A stretch of 64,000 bases of DNA from Microscillaceae bacterium (GTDB taxonomy: Bacteria > Bacteroidota > Bacteroidia > Cytophagales > Microscillaceae), in assembly GCA_003483885.1 (NCBI GenBank), contig DMXI01000586.1:18435-82434 (forward strand). Reading direction: 5' to 3'. Every line of letters begins with the position of its first letter. Position 1 is the first letter of the stretch. Positions 33,782-42,396 of this stretch are shown here, one piece after another. A model generated the notes under the pieces. That model was not told the origin of the DNA and did no database searches. It worked only from the letters and a program-made list of their open reading frames with translations. A program made the translations under genes and the position numbers.

Positions 33782-34924
33782 ATGAACAATTTTCATTGTT
33801 TTATGCTATGGTGTTGCTGTATAGTAACCCTGGCAACTACTACCCATGCGCAAGATAACCGACGTAGTTTGTACACCTCGTTTACGCCACTTGGTTTTAC
33901 ACCTGATGCTCGAGCTGCGGGTTTGGGCAATGCTGGCACTGCTACCGCTCCTACCGCCAATGCCATATTCTGGAATCCGGGCAAGATCGTTTTCAACGAA
34001 AATCGCTTTGGAGCGTCTCTAAATTATACTACCTGGGATCGGGAGTTTAGCAGTAATACCAGTCATACCAGCCTGGCTACCTATTATAAGTTGTCTGACA
34101 AACAAGCCATTAGCCTGAGTGTTCGTTATTTTGATTATGGCAGGTTCGAATTTTTCTTGCCGCCTACCAACGCGCTTAATAGTTTTCGGCTCGCCGATTT
34201 GTCGTACAGCTTGGCTTATTCCAGAAAACTGGGCAAAAACTGGGGCTTAGGGATTACCGGAAGACTGATGCATGCCAGATCTTTCATTAATTCTACCAAT
34301 ATCACGGTCGTTTCTCTTGGGTCTAACAGTACTTCGTTTGCCTTTGATGCAGGTGTTTTTCATCAAAAATCTCTAAGTATTGCTGGCAAGTCAGCACAAT
34401 GGAATCTGGGCTTGAGTATTGTCAATTTTGGTCCTAAAACTTCACATACCACCAATAATTTTGACAATTTTATTCCGATTACTTTACGAATAGGCTCTGC
34501 TTTGAGCACCCAACTTTCTTCTGACAGTAAGCTTACCTGGGCAGTCGATATTAGTAAGTTGATGGTGCCTACTCCACCTGTCATCAATACTCAAACGGGT
34601 ATTATAAACGGTCAATTTCCTCATCAGAAACCCTTACTTGGGGGAGCTTTGGGGGCGTTTGGTGATGCTCCTGGAGGGTTTTCGGAAGAAATGCAGGAAA
34701 TTATCTGGGCTACTGGCTTAGAATACCAGTGGAAGAATCGCTTTAGTATAAGAGCCGGGTACCATTATGAACATGAAAATAAAGGAAATCAGTCTTATGT
34801 CACACTGGGGGCAGGAGCCAGCGCCAAGAATTTTTCACTTGACTTGTCTTATTTGATGAATGTTGAAAAAAATGAGTTCCAGCCTACCGAAAGGTTGAGA
34901 ATCTCCTTGGGTTATGGGATTTAG
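33782..34924 (+). CDS. porV: Type IX secretion outer membrane protein PorV
   Basis: 380 residues. Signal peptide to THAQ (about 24). FTPDARAAGLGNAGTATAPTANAIFWNPGK is the usual PorV opening, followed by alternating strands of a 14-stranded FadL-like barrel. Internal landmarks are KLSDKQAISLSVRYFDYG, LAYSRKLGKNWGLGITGRL and the family-typical VDISKLMVPTPP. The closing LSLGYGI-like strand ends in an aromatic/hydrophobic residue. PorV takes type IX cargo from the translocon to the PorU sortase. porU is not beside it. A 12-bp palindrome AGTTGCGCAACT lies at 33695 upstream. Confidence 0.9.
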   Translation: MNNFHCFMLWCCCIVTLATTTHAQDNRRSLYTSFTPLGFTPDARAAGLGNAGTATAPTANAIFWNPGKIVFNENRFGASLNYTTWDREFSSNTSHTSLATYYKLSDKQAISLSVRYFDYGRFEFFLPPTNALNSFRLADLSYSLAYSRKLGKNWGLGITGRLMHARSFINSTNITVVSLGSNSTSFAFDAGVFHQKSLSIAGKSAQWNLGLSIVNFGPKTSHTTNNFDNFIPITLRIGSALSTQLSSDSKLTWAVDISKLMVPTPPVINTQTGIINGQFPHQKPLLGGALGAFGDAPGGFSEEMQEIIWATGLEYQWKNRFSIRAGYHYEHENKGNQSYVTLGAGASAKNFSLDLSYLMNVEKNEFQPTERLRISLGYGI

Positions 34925-34940
34925 TAAGCCCTAAAAAGCA

Positions 34941-34980
34941 AAAGCGTTAGTGAGAGCTCCACTAACGCTTTCTATTTATT
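34941..34980 (+). terminator. Terminator after porV
   Basis: Perfect 12-bp stem AAAGCGTTAGTG / CACTAACGCTTT (34941-34952, 34960-34971), T-rich tail, between convergent genes. Confidence 0.85.
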
Positions 34981-35000
34981 TTGATAAGATAAATCTTGAT

Positions 35001-36410
35001 TTAACCACCAATTTTAAAACCCATGACCAGGATATCATCCATCTGGCGGTAATTTATTTCGGCTCCTTCTGGAGTTGCCATCCAGGCATCCAAGCGATCC
35101 TCAAGAATCTGTTGTTGCTCATCAAACGGTTTTTGGTGGATCTCGAGCAATAAGTTGCGTAAGTTTTTAGACATAAACTTACGATTGTTTGGTCCTCCAA
35201 ATTGATCTGGGTAGCCATCCGAAAACATATAACAATAGGTGGGCTGGTCCACCTTCACCACCTGACGGGTAAATAGCCGTTCTTCTTCTTTACTTCGTAC
35301 CCCTCCAATCGGCATTTTGTCTCCTTTTATCTTGTGAATTTCACCATTTTGTACATAAATCAATGGATTTTTAGCCCCAGCAAATTCCAAAATACCTGCC
35401 TGGCGATCATACATACAAAACGCCATGTCCATGCCATCCTGGTTACCGGTAGACTCTTGCTTGAGCGCTTTGCGTATGCCTTTATGCAAACGGTTGAGCA
35501 CTCTATCAGGCGAAGTAACTTCGTCTATATTCACAATCTGGTTCAGCAAAGCATCGCCTAACATAGACATAAAAGCCCCTGGCACCCCGTGCCCGGTACA
35601 ATCAATGGCCGCGATAAAAATACGTCCTGCGGTTTCAGAAAACCAATAAAAATCGCCACTTACAATGTCTCTTGGACGAAACAATACAAACGAATCAGGG
35701 AAAGTAGTCTTGATGCGGTCTAATTGGGGCAACATGGCCGACTGAATACGACTCGCCGCATTAATACTTCCTAATATTTTAATATTTTGCCCTTCAAGTT
35801 CTTTGGATTGCTCTTGAATGGTAAGGGTACGTTCCTCTACCATCTTTTCCAGATTTTGCCGAAAATGCTCAATGGCCATAATATCAGCATAAGAGCGTAG
35901 TCCAGTAGTAATTGTGGTAAAGAGTCGTTTATCGGTGAGTTCTGTTTTATTTTTATAATCATTGATGTCATAATCAGTGATTACACTTTCTTCGGGGGCT
36001 TGTCCTGGCTGACCTGTACGCAAAATGATACGCACAAAATGGTTATCCATGGTCTCTCGGATATGCTTTACTGTTTGTAAACCCGCATCGTTGGTTTCCA
36101 TTACCACATCCAGTAGCATGAGTGCTACATCTTTGTGTTCCGCCAACATTTGCTGGGCTTCGGCTCCAGTATAAGCGTCCAAAAACTCTAGCTGTCTTCC
36201 TTTATACTCATAATCACTTAACGCAAAACGAGTAACGGTGTGTATCTCCTCCTCATCATCTACAATCATTACCTTCCAGGCTCCCTCACTTCCAGAGTCA
36301 GAATCATCACCAGTACTGTCTTCCTCTTCGGCAAACAAACTATCACCATCTTCGTCAGCAAACAGATTGTCCTCATCATCAGCAAAAAGTAATTCGTCGT
36401 TATCGTTCAT
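35001..36410 (-). CDS. Response regulator (DUF3369-type) with SpoIIE/PP2C output
   Basis: 469 residues from the ATG at 36410 (a TTG at 36419 also exists). Acidic N-terminal stretch 1-42 with three copies of an LFA-acidic motif. Receiver domain at about 45-170 with phospho-acceptor Asp101 (LLDVVMET) and LRTGQPGQAPEESVITDYDINDYK, typical of regulators that carry DUF3369. A coiled-coil linker leads to a SpoIIE-like PP2C domain at about 235-469: SGDFYW, DCTGHGVPGAFMS, DGMD, SDGYPDQFGG and DDILVMG, with all metal-binding Asp present. Phosphorylation should control Ser/Thr phosphatase activity. Its kinase is probably the gene just upstream. Confidence 0.92.
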   Translation of the reverse strand: MNDNDELLFADDEDNLFADEDGDSLFAEEEDSTGDDSDSGSEGAWKVMIVDDEEEIHTVTRFALSDYEYKGRQLEFLDAYTGAEAQQMLAEHKDVALMLLDVVMETNDAGLQTVKHIRETMDNHFVRIILRTGQPGQAPEESVITDYDINDYKNKTELTDKRLFTTITTGLRSYADIMAIEHFRQNLEKMVEERTLTIQEQSKELEGQNIKILGSINAASRIQSAMLPQLDRIKTTFPDSFVLFRPRDIVSGDFYWFSETAGRIFIAAIDCTGHGVPGAFMSMLGDALLNQIVNIDEVTSPDRVLNRLHKGIRKALKQESTGNQDGMDMAFCMYDRQAGILEFAGAKNPLIYVQNGEIHKIKGDKMPIGGVRSKEEERLFTRQVVKVDQPTYCYMFSDGYPDQFGGPNNRKFMSKNLRNLLLEIHQKPFDEQQQILEDRLDAWMATPEGAEINYRQMDDILVMGFKIGG

Positions 36411-36583
36411 TATGATCAAAGTTTTGAAAAATGTTTCTTATTACAATGAGCTGCCTTGATTTCTCAATCAGACTTAATCAAACAAAACTAGTAATTTATA
36501 TGGCTATGTAAAATTTTGGGCAATTTTTATGCTACTTAGTCGTTTGTCGGTCACTTTATCCGCTTTAAACGCCAAAGCATAGG

Positions 36584-39028
36584 CTATACATTCATAGGCA
36601 AATCAAAATCAAAAGTTACTCCTTCGCCTACACCAGATTTAAAATCTACTTTACCTTTAAGCTTTTGCACCACTAGATTATACAAAATGTTCATTCCCAA
36701 TCCAGTACCTCCCCCTTCACGGTTAGTCGTTACAAAAGGATCAAATACTTTATCCAAAATCTCGGGGGCAATACCGTTTCCATCGTCACTGTAGGTCATT
36801 TTCAAACGATTGCCATTTTGCTTTACGCTCAGCGAAATGGTGCCCTTATCTCGTCCTTTAAAAGCATGAATGATAGAGTTCATCACCAAGTTGGTAATAA
36901 TCTGCGAATAGGCTCCCGAATAACTCTCAATAAACAATTCGTCTAAATCTACTTTTAGTTCATAAGGTTTATTCTTGAGTTTAGGCTGCAAAGCTATCAA
37001 GGTATCTTCTATATAAGTTTTAAGGTTAAATTTCTGCTTCTCTTCGTTAGATTGCCCTACTGCCACTTGTTTAAAACCTTGTACCAGTTTGGCGGCTCGG
37101 TTGAGGTTGTTCAAAATAATCTTGGATCCCTCTTTATTTGTAGACAAAAACTTCTCAAGATCCGATTTCTTCATCTTTTTGCTATTGTACAATTCTATGA
37201 AGTCATTCGTCTTGCTTTCAAGCCTTGAGGCCGCCGTTACACCAATACCTACCGGTGTGTTGATTTCGTGAGCTACTCCTGCTACCAGGTTACCCAATGA
37301 AGCCATTTTCTCCGCTTCTACCAGTTGATCCTGGGTTGTTTTCAAATCGTCTAGAGTACTATGCAAGGTGCGGTAGTTTTCGGCGTTGCTAATAGCAATA
37401 GAAGAATATAACACCAATGTTTTGAAAATATCGGCATAATAAGGGGTATAGGCAGCAATCAATCTACTTTGTACACTTACAGCCCCAATCACTTGATCCT
37501 CGTTGAGCATAGGGTAGTACATCATAGAGTTGAGAGAGTCGTTCAGTGAGGTATCGTAAAAAGACTGGGCATTGAGGTCTTCTTTTTGATGAATGGTGAT
37601 CTCTTTGTTGTTTTTCACACACCAAACCGCGGGATGATGGGTATCCTCCATAGAGAGGGTAAAAGGAGTCTGGCGGCTGTTGAACTCAGTAACATACCTA
37701 AAATTCAATTCATTTTTGGCCTCATCAAAAATACAAACACTAAAGCCATCCACTGGCATCATTTCTTTTACCCGGTTTTCAAGCGTATTCAGGGTTTTGT
37801 CAAAATCCAGCGAAGAAGTCAAGTCTTGCCCAATTTGGCTCAATAATGTAATGGTTTCGTAGGCTTTTTCTAATTTTACTTTCTGCGATTCAAGGGCTAA
37901 CGATTGTTGTTTAAGCGCCTCAGCGGTTTGATTGATCTCTTCGTTTTTTTCGTTGAGTTCAAAGTTGGTCAACTCCACTTCCTTGTTTACCCGGTTCATT
38001 TGGCGATTCAAATCAGCCAGTTCTTGATTATGAGACTCCATCTGGCGGTTTTTAGCCTCAATTAGTTCATTCTTTTCCTCGATCATTTTGTTGGTGCGGG
38101 CCAACTTGGTTTTTTGTTCATCCAACAAACGATTTTTCTTTCTGGTAGTTCCAATGTTGATTACCAAACCAATCGTTAAAAGCAGCATAAAAAACCCAGC
38201 AATTGCAATGATGAGATAAATGAGCTGTTGACGTTCCCGTTCTTTCTCTTCGTTTTTCTTGATTTGTCTCCCTAGCTGAGCCGTTACATTGTCATCGTTT
38301 TGCCCTAATATCTCTATAGAGCGATCATAAAACTGTTGAGCTTTGGTATTGTCATTAAGGTTATTAAAATATACCTCAATCAACGCACTGAAAATTTCTC
38401 CCAATTGTTTACGCTGAACTTCTTTTTGCTTATCAGTAAGTGAACCATCTTTTAGCAAACCTTCTCGTATATCTTCTGCCTTTTCCAGGTTTTCTACCGC
38501 CTTACGAGCGTTGGCATTGTCGCCCGAGGTCAGGTAAGCATACTTCTTATAAAATCTACCCAGTCCCTCATGAGTAGCAGCCACCCCTTCTTTGTCTCCC
38601 AACTCATCGTAAATGGCCCGAGCTTTATCAAACAAATCTACCGTGGTTTGTAAACTTCCCTCATCGCCCTTGGTTGGGTCATAGTTTACATTGGCTTTGT
38701 TGTACAACGCCATGGCTTGTCCTTTTTTATCACGGTTGCGGGTGGCATAGCTCAAAGCATCGTTTGCGTATTTCATAGCCAAACCTTTCTGTTTGCTTTC
38801 ATAATACTTGGCTGACAGTTCATTGAAAATCTCCGCTCTCTTTTGAGCATTTGCTTCGTTTTTGAGTAGTTTTTGTAGTTCATCAATTCTTCCACAATCA
38901 CATTGTGCTTTGGCTTGGGTACTCCACCCTATCAAACACACCAACAAAAGTAGTTTGCAAGTGTTTGCCAAAAAGTTAAATGACTTTACATGAATCATAT
39001 TTGACATCTTGGGACATTTTCGGTTCAT
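36584..39028 (-). CDS. TPR-GAF sensor histidine kinase
   Basis: 814 residues. Signal peptide to AKAQ (about 42), periplasmic TPR helices (about 45-255), a TM span at about 268-292, a long coiled coil (300-390) and a GAF domain (about 395-550). The kinase core has LVAGVAHEINTPVGIG (His587), then NLVMNSIIHAFKG (N box), DDGNGIAP (G1), VFDPFVTTNREGGGTGLG (F/G2). The H box with an HEINTP motif is typical of HisKA_4-like kinases. The gene precedes the DUF3369-SpoIIE regulator by 174 bases on the same strand. A two-component pair is the simplest reading. ATGs at 39007 and 38998 are alternative starts. Confidence 0.9.
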   Translation of the reverse strand: MNRKCPKMSNMIHVKSFNFLANTCKLLLLVCLIGWSTQAKAQCDCGRIDELQKLLKNEANAQKRAEIFNELSAKYYESKQKGLAMKYANDALSYATRNRDKKGQAMALYNKANVNYDPTKGDEGSLQTTVDLFDKARAIYDELGDKEGVAATHEGLGRFYKKYAYLTSGDNANARKAVENLEKAEDIREGLLKDGSLTDKQKEVQRKQLGEIFSALIEVYFNNLNDNTKAQQFYDRSIEILGQNDDNVTAQLGRQIKKNEEKERERQQLIYLIIAIAGFFMLLLTIGLVINIGTTRKKNRLLDEQKTKLARTNKMIEEKNELIEAKNRQMESHNQELADLNRQMNRVNKEVELTNFELNEKNEEINQTAEALKQQSLALESQKVKLEKAYETITLLSQIGQDLTSSLDFDKTLNTLENRVKEMMPVDGFSVCIFDEAKNELNFRYVTEFNSRQTPFTLSMEDTHHPAVWCVKNNKEITIHQKEDLNAQSFYDTSLNDSLNSMMYYPMLNEDQVIGAVSVQSRLIAAYTPYYADIFKTLVLYSSIAISNAENYRTLHSTLDDLKTTQDQLVEAEKMASLGNLVAGVAHEINTPVGIGVTAASRLESKTNDFIELYNSKKMKKSDLEKFLSTNKEGSKIILNNLNRAAKLVQGFKQVAVGQSNEEKQKFNLKTYIEDTLIALQPKLKNKPYELKVDLDELFIESYSGAYSQIITNLVMNSIIHAFKGRDKGTISLSVKQNGNRLKMTYSDDGNGIAPEILDKVFDPFVTTNREGGGTGLGMNILYNLVVQKLKGKVDFKSGVGEGVTFDFDLPMNV

Positions 39029-39151
39029 GCTTCTAAGCTAATAATAATCAGGTACTTTGCCGAATATCGACTCAAAAATTTGTCAGTTACATTCACAAAG
39101 GTTTGCCAGAATAAATGAGATAAAATTAGACACGATTAGAAATTATAAATT

Positions 39152-39181
39152 TTTGACCAGTAAAAGAATTATGTATCTTTG
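39152..39181 (+). promoter_or_regulatory. Bacteroidota-type promoter, TTTG-N18-TATCTTTG
   Basis: TTTG at 39152-39155, 18 bases, then TATCTTTG at 39174-39181. Both elements match the known TTTG/TAnnTTTG consensus and spacing. It points to the fatty acid hydroxylase gene, whose ATG is 124 bases downstream, leaving a leader of roughly 115 bases. Confidence 0.6.
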
Positions 39182-39304
39182 TCCGTTCACTTTTGGAACA
39201 GGAGGGCCGCAATTATTGAGCTTTTTGCAAACAAAAATCCTCTACAAGCCCTCATTGTATATTGTAGTTTCATTACGTTGTAATTAATTTAACAAACGTT
39301 TGTT

Positions 39305-39946
39305 ATGAGTCATAAACAAGGAGTACAAAAAGGCCGGATTTTTAACAATCCTATTTTAGAAGCCATCAGTCGTACCTCACCTGCCATTACGTTGGGCGGT
39401 TATTTGCCCCCGATTATCTTTTTACTTTATGTGTATTTCAATAGCTATAGTGCTACATTGGGTATTCTTAATGGAATCATGATGTTCCTGGGCGGCTTAT
39501 TGTTCTGGACTTTGTTCGAATACATCATGCACCGTTATGTTTTCCACTGGATTTCTGAATCTCCAGCCATCAAACGCTTTCATTATATCATGCACGGATA
39601 CCACCACGATCATCCCCGCGACGAAGAGCGTTTGTTTATGCCTCCATTGGTAGGTTGGATGATCATTGGGGTATTGTACCTAAGTCAGATTTTTATTCTC
39701 AAAGGTTATACTTATGCATTTCTTCCTGGAATGCTGATTGGCTACTTATGCTATGTATTTGTACACTATAGCACCCACAAATACAAAGCCCCTCGTTTAC
39801 TAAAATATTTGTGGAAACACCACAGCTTGCACCACTACAAGTATCCTGATAAAGCATTTGGAGTATCAAGCCCTATTTGGGACATTGTATTTGGTACTAT
39901 GCCACCTCGTCGCGATCGCAAAGAAGGTGATATGAGAGGTTTGTAA
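39305..39946 (+). CDS. Fatty acid hydroxylase (sterol desaturase superfamily)
   Basis: 213 residues, about four membrane spans. The di-iron histidine boxes are intact: HRYVFH, HGYHHDHP, HYSTH and HHSLHHY. The arrangement (HRYxFH, HxxHHDxP, HHxxHHY) is that of FA2H/Scs7-type 2-hydroxylases, which put a hydroxyl on the acyl chain of sphingolipids. Bacteroidota make such lipids, and 2-hydroxy acyl chains are plausible here. It lacks the cytochrome b5 domain of the eukaryotic enzyme, so the electron donor is separate. Monocistronic with its own promoter and terminator. Confidence 0.9.
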   Translation: MSHKQGVQKGRIFNNPILEAISRTSPAITLGGYLPPIIFLLYVYFNSYSATLGILNGIMMFLGGLLFWTLFEYIMHRYVFHWISESPAIKRFHYIMHGYHHDHPRDEERLFMPPLVGWMIIGVLYLSQIFILKGYTYAFLPGMLIGYLCYVFVHYSTHKYKAPRLLKYLWKHHSLHHYKYPDKAFGVSSPIWDIVFGTMPPRRDRKEGDMRGL

Positions 39947-39968
39947 GCTTTGAGTGATATAAAATACA

Positions 39969-39999
39969 AAAGAGGTGCTTGGACAAAGTGCCTCTTTTT
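39969..39999 (+). terminator. Terminator after the fatty acid hydroxylase
   Basis: AAAGAGGTGCT (39969-39979) pairs with AGTGCCTCTTT (39987-39997) with two G-U pairs, followed by TT. Confidence 0.7.
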
Positions 40000-40159
40000 G
40001 CTTTAGACGACCATTGCCTGAAATATCATATAAGCTTATTGAAAGATATTACAATGATCAAAACATTGTCCACCTTATATTGGCGTGATTAAGCACTTTA
40101 ATGCGTTTGTTTTTGAAAGTGCTCAACTCAATAAATATTGTTCACTTATACATCAACTT

Positions 40160-40594
40160 ATGGAGTCTCCAAATTATGTAACATTTCCTGGTTTGTACCA
40201 AAACAAGGCCTATCTGATTAAGGATGAGCCAACCTACCCAGTAGTAATTATTTTGTCTGATAGCACCTCGGTTTATATGGACGATGCCAACCGAGAATTA
40301 TTGGCCAAGATTTTACAATCGGTAAACATCGCCTTGCCTAAAGCTAAAGTAATTAATGTACAAAACTTAGACGATAGCCTTCAGCAACCTATCCCCTTAC
40401 CTGCTCGAGCGGTCATTAGTTTTGGGGTAGATTTTGCAAGCATTGGGCAAAACCTAAACCCAGAACCTTATCAGGCACAACCACACGAAGACAAAGTATA
40501 TCTAAAAGCTGATTCATTACATGAAATAGCTCAAGACAAACAAAAGAAAATATCGCTTTGGCAGGCGTTAAAGGCGATCTTTACCGATAAATAG
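40160..40594 (+). CDS. Small cytosolic protein, unknown
   Basis: 144 residues from the ATG at 40160. The frame extends upstream to a GTG at 40085 (169 residues), but a promoter-like pair (TTTG at 40112, TAAATATTG at 40132) lies between the two, which favours the ATG. It shows alternating strands and helices (YPVVIILSDSTSVYMDDANRELLAKIL, KAKVINVQNLDD, ARAVISFGVDF). I do not recognise the family. It precedes the two STAS-like paralogues in the same direction, 66 bases from the first, and could be co-transcribed with it. Confidence 0.6.
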   Translation: MESPNYVTFPGLYQNKAYLIKDEPTYPVVIILSDSTSVYMDDANRELLAKILQSVNIALPKAKVINVQNLDDSLQQPIPLPARAVISFGVDFASIGQNLNPEPYQAQPHEDKVYLKADSLHEIAQDKQKKISLWQALKAIFTDK

Positions 40595-40660
40595 TTTGGC
40601 AAATACTGTTATCACCAAATAAACCTAACCAATTGTTTTAAAAAACCCCAATTACTTACT

Positions 40661-41083
40661 ATGAAAGAATCTATTTTTGAAAATGAGTTTGCGGCATCTT
40701 TTGTTGATGTAGAGAAACGCCTCTATGGCTATAAGTGGAAGCGAACCAATCGTACAATGACTCCCGAACAATACAAAGCTGAAATTACCCGTCAGGCCGA
40801 TAACATCTTGCAATACAAACCTTTATTTGTAATGGTTGACTTTAGTGAGACTGACTTCATCATTGACCCTGATTTACAGGGATTTGTAACCCAAACTTTG
40901 TTCCAAAGCATGATCGATGTAGACACCAAAAAACTGGCTGTGATACAAACTGAAGATTATATCTTGCAGCTATCAGTAGAACAAACCGTGAATGAGCAAA
41001 CGAAAGCCCAATACGTCACCCAATACTTTCTTAGTCAAGAGGAGGCAATTCAATGGTTTGAGGACGAAATCGAAGGTAATTAA
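40661..41083 (+). CDS. STAS/SpoIIAA-like small protein, copy 1
   Basis: 140 residues. Starts with beta strands (FVDVEKRLYGYKWK), then YKAEITRQADNILQYKPLFVMVDFSETDFIIDPDLQGF, TKKLAVIQTEDYI and a closing EEAIQWFEDE. The layout of strands and helices, with a central hydrophobic strand ending in Asp, resembles SpoIIAA/STAS-like folds, but no conserved phospho-Ser can be pointed to. It is 181 bases from a paralogue of nearly the same length. Given the SpoIIE phosphatases in the window, a role as a phosphatase target is possible but is inference only. Confidence 0.65.
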   Translation: MKESIFENEFAASFVDVEKRLYGYKWKRTNRTMTPEQYKAEITRQADNILQYKPLFVMVDFSETDFIIDPDLQGFVTQTLFQSMIDVDTKKLAVIQTEDYILQLSVEQTVNEQTKAQYVTQYFLSQEEAIQWFEDEIEGN

Positions 41084-41168
41084 GTCCTCTAATTATCAAA
41101 AACTTATCAACACAAGCTCAAAGTTATAAGTAATATTACATATCGGATTTCATGCCCAGCATTTGTTG

Positions 41169-41176
41169 TACCTTTG
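41169..41176 (+). promoter_or_regulatory. Candidate -7 element TACCTTTG
   Basis: TAnnTTTG match 88 bases before the ATG of the second STAS-like gene. No clear -33 element. It suggests this copy can be transcribed separately. Confidence 0.35.
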
Positions 41177-41263
41177 AAATCTAAGTAATTTCACTTACAC
41201 GCAAACAAATTGTACTAATTGAAGTTACTCTAGGAAAACTGATAACGCAAAAATGACTATCCT

Positions 41264-41692
41264 ATGCTGGAATTAACCTTCGAAAATGAGTTCACAAAAG
41301 TTTTTGTGGATACAGAAAATGCTATTTATCGCTACGATTGGAAAGGCAACAATCGTTATCTTACACCAGAACAGTATCAAGAGGAAATTAATCACCACAA
41401 AAAACGGATTGCAGAATATAAGCCAACATCTGTTTTGATTAATTGCACCGAATCTGAGTTTATCATTCCCCCCGATTTACAACAGTTTGTACAGGCTACA
41501 TTGTTGGACTACTTGTCTGAAGTAGGAACCAAAAAGTTGGCTATTGTACAAGGGCGAGATTTTGTTTCGGCACTATCGGCCAAGCAAACTTTTGAAGCAA
41601 GGGCAGATGATGCTTATACGATGCAGTTTTTTAGTACTGAATCTGATGCATCGGATTGGTTACTGGAAAAAACGCCAGTAATTAGTTCATAA
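41264..41692 (+). CDS. STAS/SpoIIAA-like small protein, copy 2
   Basis: 142 residues, aligned end to end with the protein at 40661: FENEF, FVDxExxxYxYxWKxxNRxxTPEQYxxEI, YKPxxVxxxxxExxFIIxPDLQxFVxxTL and TKKLAxxQ are shared. It ends in WLLEKTPVISS where copy 1 ends in WFEDEIEGN. Overall identity is moderate, so the duplication is not recent. Followed by a strong terminator. Same tentative functional reading as copy 1. Confidence 0.65.
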   Translation: MLELTFENEFTKVFVDTENAIYRYDWKGNNRYLTPEQYQEEINHHKKRIAEYKPTSVLINCTESEFIIPPDLQQFVQATLLDYLSEVGTKKLAIVQGRDFVSALSAKQTFEARADDAYTMQFFSTESDASDWLLEKTPVISS

Positions 41693-41700
41693 CTTTAAGC

Positions 41701-41740
41701 AAAAAGGGAGACTAGATATATTCTAATCTCCCTTTTTCTT
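41701..41740 (+). terminator. Terminator after the STAS-like pair
   Basis: AAAAAGGGAGA (41701-41711) pairs with TCTCCCTTTTT (41727-41737), extended by TAGA/TCTA past one mismatch, followed by T-rich sequence. Confidence 0.82.
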
Positions 41741-41905
41741 TATTCTTTCAGATATGTTCCTGTACATTTTGTACTTCTCACTACTAAATTAGCAAATCAC
41801 TGATTAGGAACACATTACACCTTCAAAACATTGGTTTTAGATTGGTAGCAGATGTTAAAACAATCAAAAAAGCCAAAGGCCAACAACCAATGACATTCAA
41901 GTACT

Positions 41906-42304
41906 TCAATCCTGAGCCATTTTCTTTAAATCTTCGTAATTGATGCCCATATGGGAGGTATGATACACACATTGCCCCTGGTCTATCACCAATATTTGGG
42001 GTGATTCGTGCCTGATCGAAAATTCTTGCGCTACTTGATTTGATACCTCTCTAAAACGCAATAAATCTAAATAATAAGGGGTAATCCCTTGCATTTCTTC
42101 TTTGTCCCAGTGGCGCTCCAACCGATGCAAAGCACTTCCACTAATCGGACAAGTAACACTGTGCTTATAAATCATTACAAGCCCTTCTTTGGAGGCTTCT
42201 TTGATTTCTGACAAGGTTTCTGTTTTATCTAATATTGACCAATTCACTCCCTCAGGTTTTTTGGTTGCCTTATCGCTTTTGTCTCTTTTAAATAAGTTGA
42301 ACAT
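41906..42304 (-). CDS. ytxJ: Bacilliredoxin, YtxJ/BrxC type
   Basis: 132 residues, cytosolic, single thioredoxin-like domain. KHSVTCPISGSALHRLERHW carries the TCPIS active-site motif of BrxC (Cys52, the only redox Cys of the motif). YYLDLLRFREVSN, HESPQILVIDQGQCVYHTSHMGI are the other family blocks. In Bacillus such proteins remove bacillithiol from S-bacillithiolated proteins, which implies that this organism makes bacillithiol, as several Bacteroidota do. No bsh gene is in the window. Monocistronic. Confidence 0.88.
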   Translation of the reverse strand: MFNLFKRDKSDKATKKPEGVNWSILDKTETLSEIKEASKEGLVMIYKHSVTCPISGSALHRLERHWDKEEMQGITPYYLDLLRFREVSNQVAQEFSIRHESPQILVIDQGQCVYHTSHMGINYEDLKKMAQD

Positions 42305-42396
42305 TTCTGTAAATCTTTGGTAAATTATTCTACCTTATAACACACAAATGCTCGAAAAAATTCTCAACGATAAACAATACATAATCAAAACCTATA

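Noticed and set aside
39057..39287. 76-codon ORF upstream of the fatty acid hydroxylase
   Set aside because: It overlaps the best promoter in the window, and its translation shows no family or signal.
39290..39304. AACAAAC/GTTTTGTT seen as an operator palindrome next to the hydroxylase ATG
   Set aside because: On exact reading the arms differ by an extra T, leaving only an AAACGTTT core, which is weak in AT-rich DNA.
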